In this document: piece after piece, positions 1 through 9,032 of the stretch
Layout of the letters: each line of letters opens with the position of its first letter
Numbering within the stretch: position 1 is the stretch's first letter
Assembly (NCBI RefSeq): GCF_011801125.1
Contig: NZ_CP046171.1
Location: 4,030,001-4,094,000, forward strand
Reading direction: 5' to 3'
Source: Nocardia brasiliensis
Lineage (GTDB): Bacteria; Actinomycetota; Actinomycetes; Mycobacteriales; Mycobacteriaceae
DNA: 64,000 bases
Notes under the pieces: generated by a model
The model's database searches: none
What the model saw: only the letters and a program-made list of their open reading frames with translations
Told to the model about the DNA's origin: nothing
Program-made: the position numbers and the translations under genes

Positions 1-110
1 ACATTCGACCAGATACGCTGTCCCCCACGCTCCCCCAGCGCCGTCTCGTCGTGTCGAACAGGAGTCCGGATGCGAGCCCAGCGTCGTAACCTCCCGATCA
101 CCCTCCCCCG

Positions 111-311
111 ATGAACGAAACCCCGGATCCCACAGCGACTCTGCGCCGATGGGAGGACTCCGGCGCCATCTGGCGGGTGCTCGCCCGCACCACCGCCCGG
201 GTGACCATCGGACTGTTCGAATGCACCGGCGGCCAGGAGGTGGACCGCTTCACCTCCACCGATCCCGCCTTGCTGCGGTTCATCGGCGATCGTTGGAGCA
301 ACGAGGACTGA
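111..311 (+). CDS. Small hypothetical protein, 66 aa
   Basis: The function is not recognised. The protein is short, soluble and acidic at its C-terminus, with no signal peptide or membrane segment. It has a compact alpha/beta-looking composition (tryptophans near residues 14 and 21, a VTIGLFECTGG strand-turn near the middle). It ends a few bases before the convergent TetR gene. No clear Shine-Dalgarno sequence precedes the ATG, so it may be leaderless or start elsewhere. A second small protein of similar flavour, with a strand-rich VTVYFDG segment, lies at 47409-47651. Coding is supported by a continuous frame with typical high-GC codon use, but homology to a named family is not claimed. Confidence 0.5.
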   Translation: MNETPDPTATLRRWEDSGAIWRVLARTTARVTIGLFECTGGQEVDRFTSTDPALLRFIGDRWSNED

Positions 312-315
312 CCGC

Positions 316-1014
316 TCAGCGCCGCCACCCGAGCATGGCGAGCAACGCGTCCACCTGGAGATCGAACAGTTCGGTGCGGTCGGTGAAGGTGTCCGGGCCG
401 TACATGTCGAAGATGTCGGCACTCACCGCGCCGACGAAGCTCGCCCAGAAGGTGATCCCGCGCGCGTACAGCCAATCGGGCATGGACAGGCCGAATTCGG
501 CCCGGATGCGCTCGAAATCGGCTGCCAGGACGGCCGATACGGCGGGCTCGGGATCGGGCGCGTGCAGCAGGCCCGCTTGGTATGCCTCGGCGAACAGGGT
601 CTGCAAGCTGACGATCACCCGGGTGCCAGGCGTCGTGGTCTGCTCGACGGGGGCGTCGTAGCCGGGGACGGGCGTGCCGAATAGCAGTCCGTAGCGGGCC
701 GGCTCGGCGTGCGCCCAGCGGCGGACCGAGTGACAGAGGGTGCGGATCCGCGCGATGGGATCGTCCGGCGCACTGGCCAGGTCGGCGTCGACCGCGTCAC
801 CGAGCGCGTTGTAGCCGTCGACGACCAGTAGCGTGAGCAGTTCGTCGCGGCTGCGCACGTATCGATACACCGCCGAGGACACCACGCCGAGGTCGCGGGC
901 GACCGCGCGCAGCGACAACGCCGCGGCGCCGTCCGAGGCGAGATGCTCGCGGCCGATACGGACGATGTCGTTCATGGTCTGCGCCCTGGCACGGGCGCGC
1001 GGGGTGGTCGGCAT
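316..1014 (-). CDS. TetR/AcrR family transcriptional regulator
   Basis: This 232-residue protein has an N-terminal TetR helix-turn-helix (about residues 13-60: an 'ALSLRAVARDLGVVSSAVYRYV' type helix pair followed by RSRDELLTLLV). A C-terminal ligand-binding domain of the WHG/TetR_C_33 type contains the RYGLLFGTPVPGY segment typical of that subgroup. It acts in the cytoplasm, probably as a ligand-released repressor. It is divergent from the choD gene at 1176, with about 160 bases between them that carry a dyad at 1042-1054, so it is the natural candidate regulator of itself and choD. The start at 1014 gives a normal-length N-terminal arm. The inducer cannot be read from the sequence. Confidence 0.85.
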   Translation of the reverse strand: MPTTPRARARAQTMNDIVRIGREHLASDGAAALSLRAVARDLGVVSSAVYRYVRSRDELLTLLVVDGYNALGDAVDADLASAPDDPIARIRTLCHSVRRWAHAEPARYGLLFGTPVPGYDAPVEQTTTPGTRVIVSLQTLFAEAYQAGLLHAPDPEPAVSAVLAADFERIRAEFGLSMPDWLYARGITFWASFVGAVSADIFDMYGPDTFTDRTELFDLQVDALLAMLGWRR

Positions 1015-1041
1015 ACCCCACCGTGCAATATTAAGAGAGCG

Positions 1042-1054
1042 CTGTCAACAACAG
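1042..1054. promoter_or_regulatory. Dyad in the TetR/choD intergenic region
   Basis: CTGT, five bases, ACAG forms a short inverted repeat flanked by further partial symmetry (GAGCGC elements on both sides). It lies 28 bases upstream of the TetR start and about 120 bases upstream of choD, where a TetR dimer would be expected to bind. This is inferred from position and symmetry only. Confidence 0.35.
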
Positions 1055-1175
1055 TGAGCGCCGCTCTTTGAGCTGGGCATCGGGACAGCTCGAGCAGGCC
1101 AGCCCTGGTTCGGCAGACAAGCTACTCGGTAGTAGTGTTAGCCGAGTCACTGGCGACACGATCGAGGAGTTCACC

Positions 1176-2897
1176 ATGGACCAGCGGACGACGGATTTCG
1201 ACGTCCTCATCGTCGGCTCCGGCTTCGGTGGCAGCGTCACCGCATTGCGACTGGTCGAGAAGGGGTACAAGGTCGGCGTGCTCGAGGCGGGACAGCGCTT
1301 CGCCGACGACGAATTGCCCAAGACCAGCTGGGAACTGAGGAAGTTCCTCTGGGCGCCCAAGCTCGGCTGCTACGGCATCCAGCGCATCCACCTGCTGCGC
1401 GATGTCCTGATCCTCGGTGGCGCCGGTGTCGGCGGTGGCTCGCTGAACTATGCCAACACGCTGTACGTGCCGCCGGAGCCGTTCTTCAAGGACGCGCAGT
1501 GGCGCGACATCACCGACTGGCAGGCCGAGCTCGCGCCTTACTACGAGCAGGCGCAGAAGATGCTCGGGGTGGTGCGCAATCCACACATGACCCCCGCCGA
1601 CGAGGTGTTCAAGCAGGTAGCCGACGACCTCGGGGTCGGCGACACGTTCGTGCAGACGCCGGTCGGTGTGTTCTTCGGTGAGGCGGGAAAGACCGTCACC
1701 GACCCGTATTTCGGCGGCGTCGGGCCCGAGCGCACCGGCTGCGTCGAGTGCGGCGACTGCATGGTCGGGTGCAAATACGGCGCCAAGAACACCTTGGTCA
1801 AGAACTACCTCTACCTCGCGGAAAAGGCAGGCGCGCAAGTCGTTCCGATGACGACGGTGACCGATCTGCGGCCGCATCCGGACGGCACATGGGACGTGTC
1901 CACCGCACGCACCGGCGCTTGGCTGCGCAAGCAGCCCAAGACCTATACCGCCGCCAATGTGGTGCTCGCCGCGGGCACCCGCGGCACCCAGAAGCTGCTG
2001 TTCGAGATGCAGGACAAGGGCGCGCTGCCGAACCTGTCCCCCCGCCTCGGCCAGCTGACGCGGACCAACTCCGAGTCGATCGTCGGCGCCGCGACCAAGA
2101 AGGTCACGCCCGGTGTCGATTTCACCAAGGGTGTCGCGATCACCTCGTCCATCCATCCGACGCCGGACACCCATATCGAGCCCGTTCGCTACGGCAAGGG
2201 CTCCAATGCCATGGGCCTGTTGCAGACGCTGATGGTCGACGGCGGCGGCCGGGTGCCGCGCTGGCTGCGCTTCCTCGGCCTGGTGCTGCGGCATCCGATG
2301 AACCTGCTCAGCTTCCTGAGCACCAAGAACTGGAGCGAGCGCACCATCATCTCGCTCGTCATGCAGCACCTGGACAATTCGATCACCACCTACACCAAGC
2401 GGGGCTTGTTCGGCCGCAAGATGACCAGCAAGCAGGGCCATGGCGAGCCGAACCCGACCTGGATTCCGGTGGGCAACGACGTGACCCGGCGGGTGGCCGA
2501 CAAGATCGGCGGGATCGCGGGCGGCAGCTGGGGCGAGATCTTCAACATCCCGCTCACCGCGCATTTCCTCGGCGGTGCCGTGATCGGCGCCGACGCCGAA
2601 CGCGGCGTGATCGATGGCTACCACCGGGTTTTCGGCTACCCGACGCTGAGTGTCGTGGACGGCGCGGCGGTTTCGGCGAATCTCGGCGTCAATCCGTCAC
2701 TGACCATCACCGCCCAGGCCGAGCGCGCGGCCGCGTACTGGCCGAACAAGGGCGAGGCCGACACCAGGCCGCCGCTCGGCGCCGGCTACCAGCAGATATC
2801 ACCGGTCGCGCCGGTGCGCCCGGTGGTGCCCGCGAACGCGCCTGCCGCACTGGTCCTTCCGATCGTGCAGGTCAAGCAGACCCCGGCCGCGGGCTGA
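1176..2897 (+). CDS. choD: ChoD-type GMC oxidoreductase (cholesterol oxidase family)
   Basis: This FAD-dependent GMC oxidoreductase of 573 residues matches mycobacterial ChoD (Rv3409c) along its whole length as I remember it. The N-terminal ADP-binding motif is GSGFGGSVTALRL. Shared blocks include GAGVGGGSLNYANTLYVPPE, RTNSESIVGAAT, TADTHIEP-type SIHPTPDTHIEPVRYGKGS and a C-terminal GVNPSLTITAQAERAA. A cysteine cluster C189-X2-C192-X2-C195-X3-C199 lies inside the FAD domain. The family oxidises 3-beta-hydroxysteroids or related alcohols, although the physiological substrate of the mycobacterial orthologue is debated. The upstream-extended frame begins at 1068, but the ATG at 1176 is preceded by GAGGAG at good spacing and starts exactly where the family starts. 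It is divergent from a TetR gene. Confidence 0.88.
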   Translation: MDQRTTDFDVLIVGSGFGGSVTALRLVEKGYKVGVLEAGQRFADDELPKTSWELRKFLWAPKLGCYGIQRIHLLRDVLILGGAGVGGGSLNYANTLYVPPEPFFKDAQWRDITDWQAELAPYYEQAQKMLGVVRNPHMTPADEVFKQVADDLGVGDTFVQTPVGVFFGEAGKTVTDPYFGGVGPERTGCVECGDCMVGCKYGAKNTLVKNYLYLAEKAGAQVVPMTTVTDLRPHPDGTWDVSTARTGAWLRKQPKTYTAANVVLAAGTRGTQKLLFEMQDKGALPNLSPRLGQLTRTNSESIVGAATKKVTPGVDFTKGVAITSSIHPTPDTHIEPVRYGKGSNAMGLLQTLMVDGGGRVPRWLRFLGLVLRHPMNLLSFLSTKNWSERTIISLVMQHLDNSITTYTKRGLFGRKMTSKQGHGEPNPTWIPVGNDVTRRVADKIGGIAGGSWGEIFNIPLTAHFLGGAVIGADAERGVIDGYHRVFGYPTLSVVDGAAVSANLGVNPSLTITAQAERAAAYWPNKGEADTRPPLGAGYQQISPVAPVRPVVPANAPAALVLPIVQVKQTPAAG

Positions 2898-2901
2898 GAT
2901 T

Positions 2902-3810
2902 TCACCCGGCGGCGGCCGTGGCGTGGTAGCGCGCGCGATGTTCGAGCCACGGTCGCCGCTGTTCCTCTTCGCTCATCGCGAGCAGGGCATGCAGCTGCGC
3001 CCACTGGGTTTCGTCGGTGGGCGTGTAGATCTGCACCCACGCGCCGTGCACGGCCGGCAGTGACATGCTCGTGATGAACATCTCCAGGTCACCGATCGCC
3101 AGATGCCGGATCTGCTTGATCCGTTTGCTCGGCGTCGCGACGTCGTTGCGGGCCCACAGGGTGGCGAAATCGGTGCTCTCCGTGCACATCTCCTCGATGA
3201 ACTGCTGCCAGCTCGGATCGTCGAGGTTCTTCGCGTACGCCCCGCGCAGGTAGGCGACCATGCGGCGCAGATCGTCCCAGCTGTGCTGATAGGTGTTGCA
3301 GCACGACGGCGTCAGGAACACCCGGCGCGCGACATTGCGCTCCTCCAGCAGGAAACCGGGGCACAACGCCTCGTACGAGCTGTTGAAGGCCAGTACGTCG
3401 TAGCGCGCGCTGAGCAGGGCGGCGGGCAGCGGCACTAGGTGGTCGAGGATGGTCTGCATCTCCTCGGGCAGTGCGCTGTTCGTGTGCCCACTCGGCACGG
3501 TGGGCACGTCGGCCAAGCGATACAGGTGGGCCCGTTCGGCGTCGTCGAGGGCCAGGGTCCGCGCGACCGCGTCGAGCACCTGCACGCTGACGTTGATCTG
3601 CCTGCCCTGTTCGAGCCAGGTGTACCAGGTGACCCCGATACCGGACAGCTGCGCGACCTCTTCCCGACGCAGGCCGGGAGTGCGCCGCCGCGGTCCGGGC
3701 GGCAGCCCGACGTCGCTGGGCGAGATCTTCGCCCGGCGCGACTTGAGGAAGGTTCCGAGCTCCGCGCGGCGCGCTTTGCGCACCGCGCGAACGTCCAGCA
3801 CATCGGTCAT
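2902..3810 (-). CDS. XRE-family regulator with MmyB-like ligand-binding domain
   Basis: The 302-residue regulator has an N-terminal Cro/C1-type helix-turn-helix (about residues 15-85, with the PGLRREEVAQLSGIGVTWYT signature and a WLEQGR turn). It is followed by the MmyB-type domain seen in many actinobacterial regulators of this class. Such proteins usually repress themselves and nearby transporter or oxidoreductase genes. The gene converges on choD with four bases between stops. An inverted repeat at 3837-3865, just upstream of its start, recurs almost unchanged in front of the MFS exporter at 9033, which suggests autoregulation and a small regulon. The effector is unknown. Confidence 0.88.
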   Translation of the reverse strand: MTDVLDVRAVRKARRAELGTFLKSRRAKISPSDVGLPPGPRRRTPGLRREEVAQLSGIGVTWYTWLEQGRQINVSVQVLDAVARTLALDDAERAHLYRLADVPTVPSGHTNSALPEEMQTILDHLVPLPAALLSARYDVLAFNSSYEALCPGFLLEERNVARRVFLTPSCCNTYQHSWDDLRRMVAYLRGAYAKNLDDPSWQQFIEEMCTESTDFATLWARNDVATPSKRIKQIRHLAIGDLEMFITSMSLPAVHGAWVQIYTPTDETQWAQLHALLAMSEEEQRRPWLEHRARYHATAAAG

Positions 3811-3836
3811 CGTTAGATCGTGCCCTATTCGGCTAG

Positions 3837-3865
3837 GGGTATCCAGGTGCTGCTGGTACCCGTTT
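3837..3865. promoter_or_regulatory. Predicted XRE operator, copy A
   Basis: GGGTATCCAG and CTGGTACCC form an imperfect inverted repeat separated by about six bases, 27 bases upstream of the XRE regulator start. The 29-base block matches 8957-8985 at 25 of 29 positions by my alignment. Position next to the regulator and recurrence at a second promoter make it a likely operator. Confidence 0.6.
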
Positions 3866-4012
3866 CAGCGGCCGCACCGGACGAATCGGACCGCCGCATT
3901 CCCCGGCATGTCGCCCGAAAAACCACTACTACCAGGGGGAATACCGCGCCGAACACGCCCCCGACAGTTCGGGTCATGCTCCCCGCTGACTTATTCTGTA
4001 AGTTACTCGCTT

Positions 4013-5257
4013 GTGCGCAAATCCCGGCAGCTGGACTTTCCACGCACGGGCCCAACGCTTTTCATACTGACCGCAACCGCGGTACTAGCGGTGATCCTGC
4101 TGTTCGCCACGGTCGATCCGTGGCTGGATCGGGCGGGCATCCTGGCCGGTGGGCTCGATGTACATGTGTATAGGGATGGCGCGTGGCGCATCCTGCACGG
4201 TCTCCCGCTCTACACGGAACCGACAGTGGCGGGGCTGCTCTATACCTATACGCCCTTCTCCACGCTCGCCTTCATCCCGATCGTGGCGGTGCCATGGGCG
4301 GCGGTCAACTACACCGGCATGGTCTTCAACCTGCTGGTCCTGTTCGGCTGCATCCTGCTGAGCTGGCGCCTGCTGGGGTATCGGAGCAGCGCAAGGGTCG
4401 CCGTCGTCAGTGCGCTACTGACCCTCACCTGCGCGTTTCTCGAGCCGGTGCGGACCACTCTGTTCTACGGACAGATCAACCTGCTGCTGATGCTGCTCGT
4501 GCTGTGGGACTTCACCCGGACCGAGCGGAGCAAGCTGCGCGGCATCGGGGTCGGCCTCGCCGCGGGCATCAAGCTGGTCCCGATCTATTTCATCGCGCAG
4601 TTCATCGCGCTGCGGCAGTGGCGCTCGGCGGTGACCGCGGGCGCGACATTGTTCGCCACCATCGCCGTGGCCTGGATCGTGCTGCCCGCTGATTCGCGCG
4701 AATACTGGACCTCCACCTTCTTCCAGTCCAATCGCATCGCCGACGACATGCACCCGTCCAATCAGTCCGTGCGGGGCGTGATCGCGCATCTGACCCACCA
4801 CCCGGCGCCCATGTGGCTGTGGTTGCTCATCGCCGTGCCGCTCGCGCTGATCAGCCTCGTGCTCGTCGCGGGGCTCTACCGGCACGGTGAATACCTGCCT
4901 GCGGTCACGCTGGCCGGGCTCACCGCGTCCGCGGTGTCGCCGTTCTCCTGGGACCACCACTGGGTCTGGTACGTCCCGCTGCTGGTCTACCTGGTGCATC
5001 GCGCGCAGACCCGCCCGCTCTGGTGGCTCGCCGCGGCAGCGCTTTTCGTCTCGGTCGGCGCGTGGACCTGGGAGTACGACCCGAACTACGTTGTGGTGGG
5101 CCTGTTCCTGTTCCCGCCGTGGTGGCCGCTGGCGCAGGTGCTGATCAACAGCTTCGTCGTCGTGTACGCCGTGGTGCTGGTCGGCATGGGCGTGCTGCTG
5201 CTTCGCTTGCGCCGCACCGAAACCGAACGCACCGACGCCGAGCCCGCCCTCCCCTGA
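4013..5257 (+). CDS. GT87 (DUF2029) polyprenyl-phosphate-mannose-dependent mannosyltransferase
   Basis: This is a multi-pass membrane protein of about 414 residues with roughly ten hydrophobic helices. An early extracytoplasmic GGLDVHVYRDGAW segment carries the acidic residue typical of the PimE/GT87 mannosyltransferase fold. GQINLLLMLLVLWDF and AAGIKLVPIYF are further family-type blocks, as is the SWDHHWVWY segment near residue 320. Members use polyprenyl-phosphate mannose to extend phosphatidylinositol mannosides or arabinomannan at the outer face of the membrane. The acceptor cannot be specified here. The open frame runs far upstream, but the GTG at 4013 places a short basic tail before the first helix. 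No good Shine-Dalgarno sequence is visible, so the start is uncertain. The gene converges on car. Confidence 0.8.
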   Translation: MRKSRQLDFPRTGPTLFILTATAVLAVILLFATVDPWLDRAGILAGGLDVHVYRDGAWRILHGLPLYTEPTVAGLLYTYTPFSTLAFIPIVAVPWAAVNYTGMVFNLLVLFGCILLSWRLLGYRSSARVAVVSALLTLTCAFLEPVRTTLFYGQINLLLMLLVLWDFTRTERSKLRGIGVGLAAGIKLVPIYFIAQFIALRQWRSAVTAGATLFATIAVAWIVLPADSREYWTSTFFQSNRIADDMHPSNQSVRGVIAHLTHHPAPMWLWLLIAVPLALISLVLVAGLYRHGEYLPAVTLAGLTASAVSPFSWDHHWVWYVPLLVYLVHRAQTRPLWWLAAAALFVSVGAWTWEYDPNYVVVGLFLFPPWWPLAQVLINSFVVVYAVVLVGMGVLLLRLRRTETERTDAEPALP

Positions 5258-5287
5258 CGGAGCCCAGGCTCGGCGCGCGGTGCAGGT

Positions 5288-8200
5288 TCAGAGCAGTCCG
5301 AGGTGCCGCAGGTCGGTGACGTACTTGTCGATCAACGCCGGGGACAGGTGCGGGATGTCGTTGTCGGGGCCGATGCGGGCCGCCTGCACCGCCGCCTGGA
5401 AGTTCTTGGCGGGCAACGCCGAACCCCGCACCGCGCGCAGCGGACGCCGGTACGCGTCGAGCAGCGGGAGCAGTGACGCGTCGCGCTGCTTCTCCGGCAG
5501 CGCGCGGATCGCGGTCTCCATCCGCCGGAACCACTCGCCGTGATCCTCGATCCGCTGGATCGGCACGCCGAAATCGGCCAGCCAGTCGACGAACTCGTCC
5601 AGCGAGATGCCGTCGTCGTACGGGTTCCACACGTCGTAGGTGTGGAACCCGGCGTCGGTCCGAGCGCCGAGGGTGGTGATCGCCTCGGCGACGAAATCGG
5701 CGGGCAGCCCGTCGTAATGGGCGCGCTGGCGCCGGCCCGCACTGTCGGTCACATAGAACGAGTACGGCGCGATGCCGGTGAGCACCAGGCTCAGGATGAG
5801 CCGGGTGAACACGTCGGGCACATTGAGCTGACCGACGTAAGTGCTGTGCGCCAGGATCATGTCCGAGCGGAACACCGCGACCGGAAGCCCGCACAGGTCG
5901 TGGGCTTGGCGCAGCAGGACCTCGCCCGCCCACTTGCTGTTGCTGTAGCCGTTGGCGTATCCGGCATCGATGGTGCGCACCGCGCTCATCTCCCGGATAT
6001 CGAGATCCTCGTCGAAGACCGCGGGATCGACCTGAGTGGCCACCCCCACCGTCGACAGGTAGGTGACCGGCTTACGCCGCTCGGTGAGCGCCAGCCGGAT
6101 GATCTCGGCGGTGCCAACCACGTTCGGCCCGAACAGCTGGTTGTACGGCAGCACGTGGTTGACCAGCGCGGCCGGATGCACGATCAGATCGACGGTCGCG
6201 GCCAGTCGCCGCCAATTCGCCTCGTCCAGGCCGAGATTCGGGTCACCGATATCGCCGGCGAGCACCTCGAGGTGTTCGGCCGCGAGTTCGCGGTAGTGCG
6301 CGAGCAGCGCGGGATCGCCGCTGTCGAACACCGCGTCCAACCGCTTGCGCGCCGCGGCGGCGTCACTACCGCGTACGAGGCACACGAGCGTGCCGCCGGT
6401 CTCGTGCAATCGCTGCAGCCATTCCAGGCACAGGAACCGGCCCAGATAACCGTTCGCGCCGGTGAGCAGCACGGTCCGCGCCTGTTCCGGTGCGGGCGCA
6501 ACGGTTTTCGCGGCGGACAGGGTGTGCGCGTCGATGAACTTGTCCAGCGTCAGGTCCGCGGCCCGCACCTCGGTACCCGGCCCGTGCACCGACAGCAGGG
6601 TCGGCCGCAAGGACCCCGACTCTCGTTGCGCCTCGATGTATTTCGCCAGATCGCCGAGCGTGTTGGCCGGGCTGACGATCACCCCGACCGGCACCTCGAC
6701 GTCCAGCATGTCCTGGAGCAGGGTCGAGTACGACAGCGCGGTCAGCGAATCGCCGCCCAGGTCGGTGAAGTGCGCGTCCGGCCGCAGTTCCGTCGCGGCC
6801 GCGCCGAGCAGTGAGCGGGCCACCCGCGTCACGGTGTCGAGTACCGGGCGGTCGGCGGCCGTGCGGCGCAGCTCGGTAAGTTCGGCGGCACGATCCTGCT
6901 CGATATCGCGGTAGAGCTGCTCGAGCCGGTCGCCGTAGTGCGCTTTCAACTTGGGCCGCAACAGTTTCGCGATGCCGGAGAGCAGGCCGTTCTCGACGGT
7001 GAACGGCTCGGTCTCGATCAGGAACTCGCGCGGCAGCTCGTAGGATTGCAGCTCGGCTTCCTTGGCGATCTGCTGCAGCGAATCGGTCAGCGCGGACTTC
7101 AGTGCGTCGGTGACGCCGTCGGCGAGCGCCGCCGCGGTCGGCACGATCACGGCGAGCAGGAATGACCGCTCGCTGTTGCCGTAGATGAAGATCTGGCGGA
7201 TCAGCGGACTGGTCGCGAAGACGGACTCCAGATGCGCGACCGCGACGAACTCGCCCTGGGCGAGTTTCAGGACGTTGTTGCGCCGGTCCAGGTAGACCAA
7301 TCGATCCGGCTCTAGTTCGGCGACGATGTCACCGGTCTTGTAGAAACCGTCGGCGTCGAATATTTCCGCCGTCACCTCGGGCCGCCGGAAATAGCCCTGG
7401 ATCATCGACTCGGTCTTCAACAGGAGCTCGCCGCGCGGATGCGGACGATCGGTCAGGAAGTAGCCCAGTTCCGGTACGTCGACGAGCTTGTAATCGAGCA
7501 CCGGCGGGCGCTGCACGACGTTGTCCTGCAGCACACCGACGCCCGCCTCGGTCGAGCCGTAGCCGTCGTGCAGTTCCAGATCGAGCAGCGATTCCATGAA
7601 CGCGCGCATCTCCGCCGAGAGCGGCGCGCTGCCCGCGATCGCCCCGAGCAGCCGATCACCGACGTAGTTCAGGCGCAGCTCCGCCAGTAGGTCCTCTTCG
7701 AGTTCCGGGCTCGCGTCACCTTGCGGCGCGCGCCGCGAAAGCTCCGCCTGATAGCGCTGGAAGAGCATGTCGCAGACGCGCGGGACCAGGAACATCTCGG
7801 TCGGCCGGACTATGCCGAGGTCCTCGAACAGCGTCGACATATCGCTTTTCGCGGTGAAGTACGCGGTGCCGCCGCGGGCCAACACACCGGAGAAGGCGAA
7901 CCGTCCCGCGATATGACTCATCGGCATGTAGCACAGCGTGATCCCGACGCCCTTCGGCCCGCCCAGCCAAGCCCTGCGGTTCAACGCCTCGGTGTACATG
8001 GCGCCCTTGGGCGTGCCGGTGCTGCCGGAGGTATAGATGAGCAGCGACAGCGGGTCCTCGTCGGGCTCGGGCACGTAGAGCGGCGCCGGCGGCAGCGCGC
8101 TGCCCCGGGCACGCACCGCGTCCAACGTCTCGACCACGACCGAACTGCCCGCCTCGGCCAACCGCCTGCGCGCGGACTCGAGCGCCTCGCGGTGGTCGTC

Positions 8201-8794
8201 GTCGGCGGGACGGTAATCGAACACCACCAGCCGTCGCGGCGCGGCGCCCGCGGTCAGCAACTCGACGGCGACATCGAGGTGATCGGGGGTCGCGGCCAGC
8301 ACCCGTGGTGCGGTCTCGTCCAGGATCGCGGCCAGCTGCGCGACCGCGGCCCCGGATTGAAGCGGCACCGTGACGAGGCCGAGGTGGACGTTCGCCAGAT
8401 CGAGGGTGCCGTAGTCGATGCTGGTGAAACCGAGCAGGGCAACGAAATCTCCTGCGCGCAAGGGATGTTCGGGGTCGCCGTGCCAAGCTGCGGCCACCTC
8501 GCCGACGCGCGCCCACAGCTCGCGATAGGTCAGTGTCTCGAATTCCGGCAGCAGCCGGAACGTAGTGCGCGCGGTCCTACTGTCGGTGACCGCTTCGACC
8601 GCCCGCTGCCCCACCGCCGGACGGTCCGCATAGCGCTGCATGACGGTGGCCACGATCTGTGGCAGCCGCAGGCCCGACCCCTTGATCGCCGCGGTCACCT
8701 CCTCGTCGGGCACCGCGGCCTTCACCTGCTCGTCCTCGCTGAAAAGCTGTGCGATCCGACGCCGTAGCCGATCGCTTCGCGAATCAGTCGTCAT
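5288..8794 (-). CDS. car: Carboxylic acid reductase (ATP/NADPH-dependent)
   Basis: This three-domain enzyme of 1168 residues reduces carboxylic acids to aldehydes. The N-terminal adenylation domain carries the [14 protein letters not shown] motif, [16 protein letters not shown] and KTGDIVAEL. The phosphopantetheine carrier domain has LGGDSLTAL with the attachment serine at residue 683. The C-terminal thioester reductase has the NADPH motif GANGYLGRF near residue 780 and a YANGY-SNSK catalytic pair. Similarity to Nocardia iowensis Car is very high throughout. It must be activated by a phosphopantetheinyl transferase, which is not in this window. The ATG at 8794 is preceded by GGGAG nine bases away, better than the ATG at 8818. 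It is divergent from the MFS exporter at 9033. Confidence 0.96.
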   Translation of the reverse strand: MTTDSRSDRLRRRIAQLFSEDEQVKAAVPDEEVTAAIKGSGLRLPQIVATVMQRYADRPAVGQRAVEAVTDSRTARTTFRLLPEFETLTYRELWARVGEVAAAWHGDPEHPLRAGDFVALLGFTSIDYGTLDLANVHLGLVTVPLQSGAAVAQLAAILDETAPRVLAATPDHLDVAVELLTAGAAPRRLVVFDYRPADDDHREALESARRRLAEAGSSVVVETLDAVRARGSALPPAPLYVPEPDEDPLSLLIYTSGSTGTPKGAMYTEALNRRAWLGGPKGVGITLCYMPMSHIAGRFAFSGVLARGGTAYFTAKSDMSTLFEDLGIVRPTEMFLVPRVCDMLFQRYQAELSRRAPQGDASPELEEDLLAELRLNYVGDRLLGAIAGSAPLSAEMRAFMESLLDLELHDGYGSTEAGVGVLQDNVVQRPPVLDYKLVDVPELGYFLTDRPHPRGELLLKTESMIQGYFRRPEVTAEIFDADGFYKTGDIVAELEPDRLVYLDRRNNVLKLAQGEFVAVAHLESVFATSPLIRQIFIYGNSERSFLLAVIVPTAAALADGVTDALKSALTDSLQQIAKEAELQSYELPREFLIETEPFTVENGLLSGIAKLLRPKLKAHYGDRLEQLYRDIEQDRAAELTELRRTAADRPVLDTVTRVARSLLGAAATELRPDAHFTDLGGDSLTALSYSTLLQDMLDVEVPVGVIVSPANTLGDLAKYIEAQRESGSLRPTLLSVHGPGTEVRAADLTLDKFIDAHTLSAAKTVAPAPEQARTVLLTGANGYLGRFLCLEWLQRLHETGGTLVCLVRGSDAAAARKRLDAVFDSGDPALLAHYRELAAEHLEVLAGDIGDPNLGLDEANWRRLAATVDLIVHPAALVNHVLPYNQLFGPNVVGTAEIIRLALTERRKPVTYLSTVGVATQVDPAVFDEDLDIREMSAVRTIDAGYANGYSNSKWAGEVLLRQAHDLCGLPVAVFRSDMILAHSTYVGQLNVPDVFTRLILSLVLTGIAPYSFYVTDSAGRRQRAHYDGLPADFVAEAITTLGARTDAGFHTYDVWNPYDDGISLDEFVDWLADFGVPIQRIEDHGEWFRRMETAIRALPEKQRDASLLPLLDAYRRPLRAVRGSALPAKNFQAAVQAARIGPDNDIPHLSPALIDKYVTDLRHLGLL

Positions 8795-8840
8795 GTCGCA
8801 AGTCTCCCTCGTTCGCAAGTAGGAAAGCCCTGTGCCCGCA

Positions 8841-8860
8841 AAACACGTTAGCCTATCTAA
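8841..8860 (-). promoter_or_regulatory. Possible car promoter with weak iron-box resemblance
   Basis: About 50 bases upstream of car an AT-rich patch reads TAGATAGGCTAACGTG on the minus strand. It contains the nine-base core TAGGCTAAC of the IdeR/DtxR iron box, but only about 12 of 19 consensus positions match. It may simply be a -10 region. Iron control is speculative. Confidence 0.2.
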
Positions 8861-8940
8861 TTATTCCATTGAACCCCTCGAATCACCGATAGGCCGAGTG
8901 GCATTTCCCACAGCAACCGAAATAATGTAGCGAAATGCGG

Positions 8941-8959
8941 ACCATTCGGACCGAACGGT
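8941..8959. promoter_or_regulatory. Inverted repeat beside operator B
   Basis: ACCATTCGG and CCGAACGGT form a nine-base inverted repeat with one mismatch and one central base. It overlaps the left edge of the XRE operator copy B and lies about 75 bases upstream of the MFS gene. It may be the site of a second regulator acting on the car/MFS intergenic region. Confidence 0.35.
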
Positions 8960-8985
8960 TATCCAGGTGTTGCGGATACCCGTTT
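8957..8985. promoter_or_regulatory. Predicted XRE operator, copy B
   Basis: GGTTATCC, eight bases, GGATACCC forms an inverted repeat nearly identical to the site upstream of the XRE regulator at 2902-3810. The block ends 47 bases before the MFS start codon, in a position to block its promoter. It is also within the car upstream region, about 160 bases from the car start. Confidence 0.6.
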
Positions 8986-9032
8986 TATTGGGCTCCTGTC
9001 ACCCGTGCCGCCGGGGCACCAAGATCGAAGAC

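Noticed and set aside
1122..2624. 500-residue open frame antisense to choD
   Set aside because: It is a shadow frame produced by GC-rich codon use. The composition is low-complexity Ala/Arg/Asp/His/Gln and no domain is visible.
5237..5274. Terminator between the mannosyltransferase and car
   Set aside because: GCCGAGCC and GGCTCGGC could pair, but the left arm lies within the coding sequence and the loop is over 20 bases. The evidence is too weak to list.
8841..8860. True IdeR iron box upstream of car
   Set aside because: Only the core TAGGCTAAC matches. About seven of the nineteen consensus positions fail, so it is kept only as a weak regulatory note.
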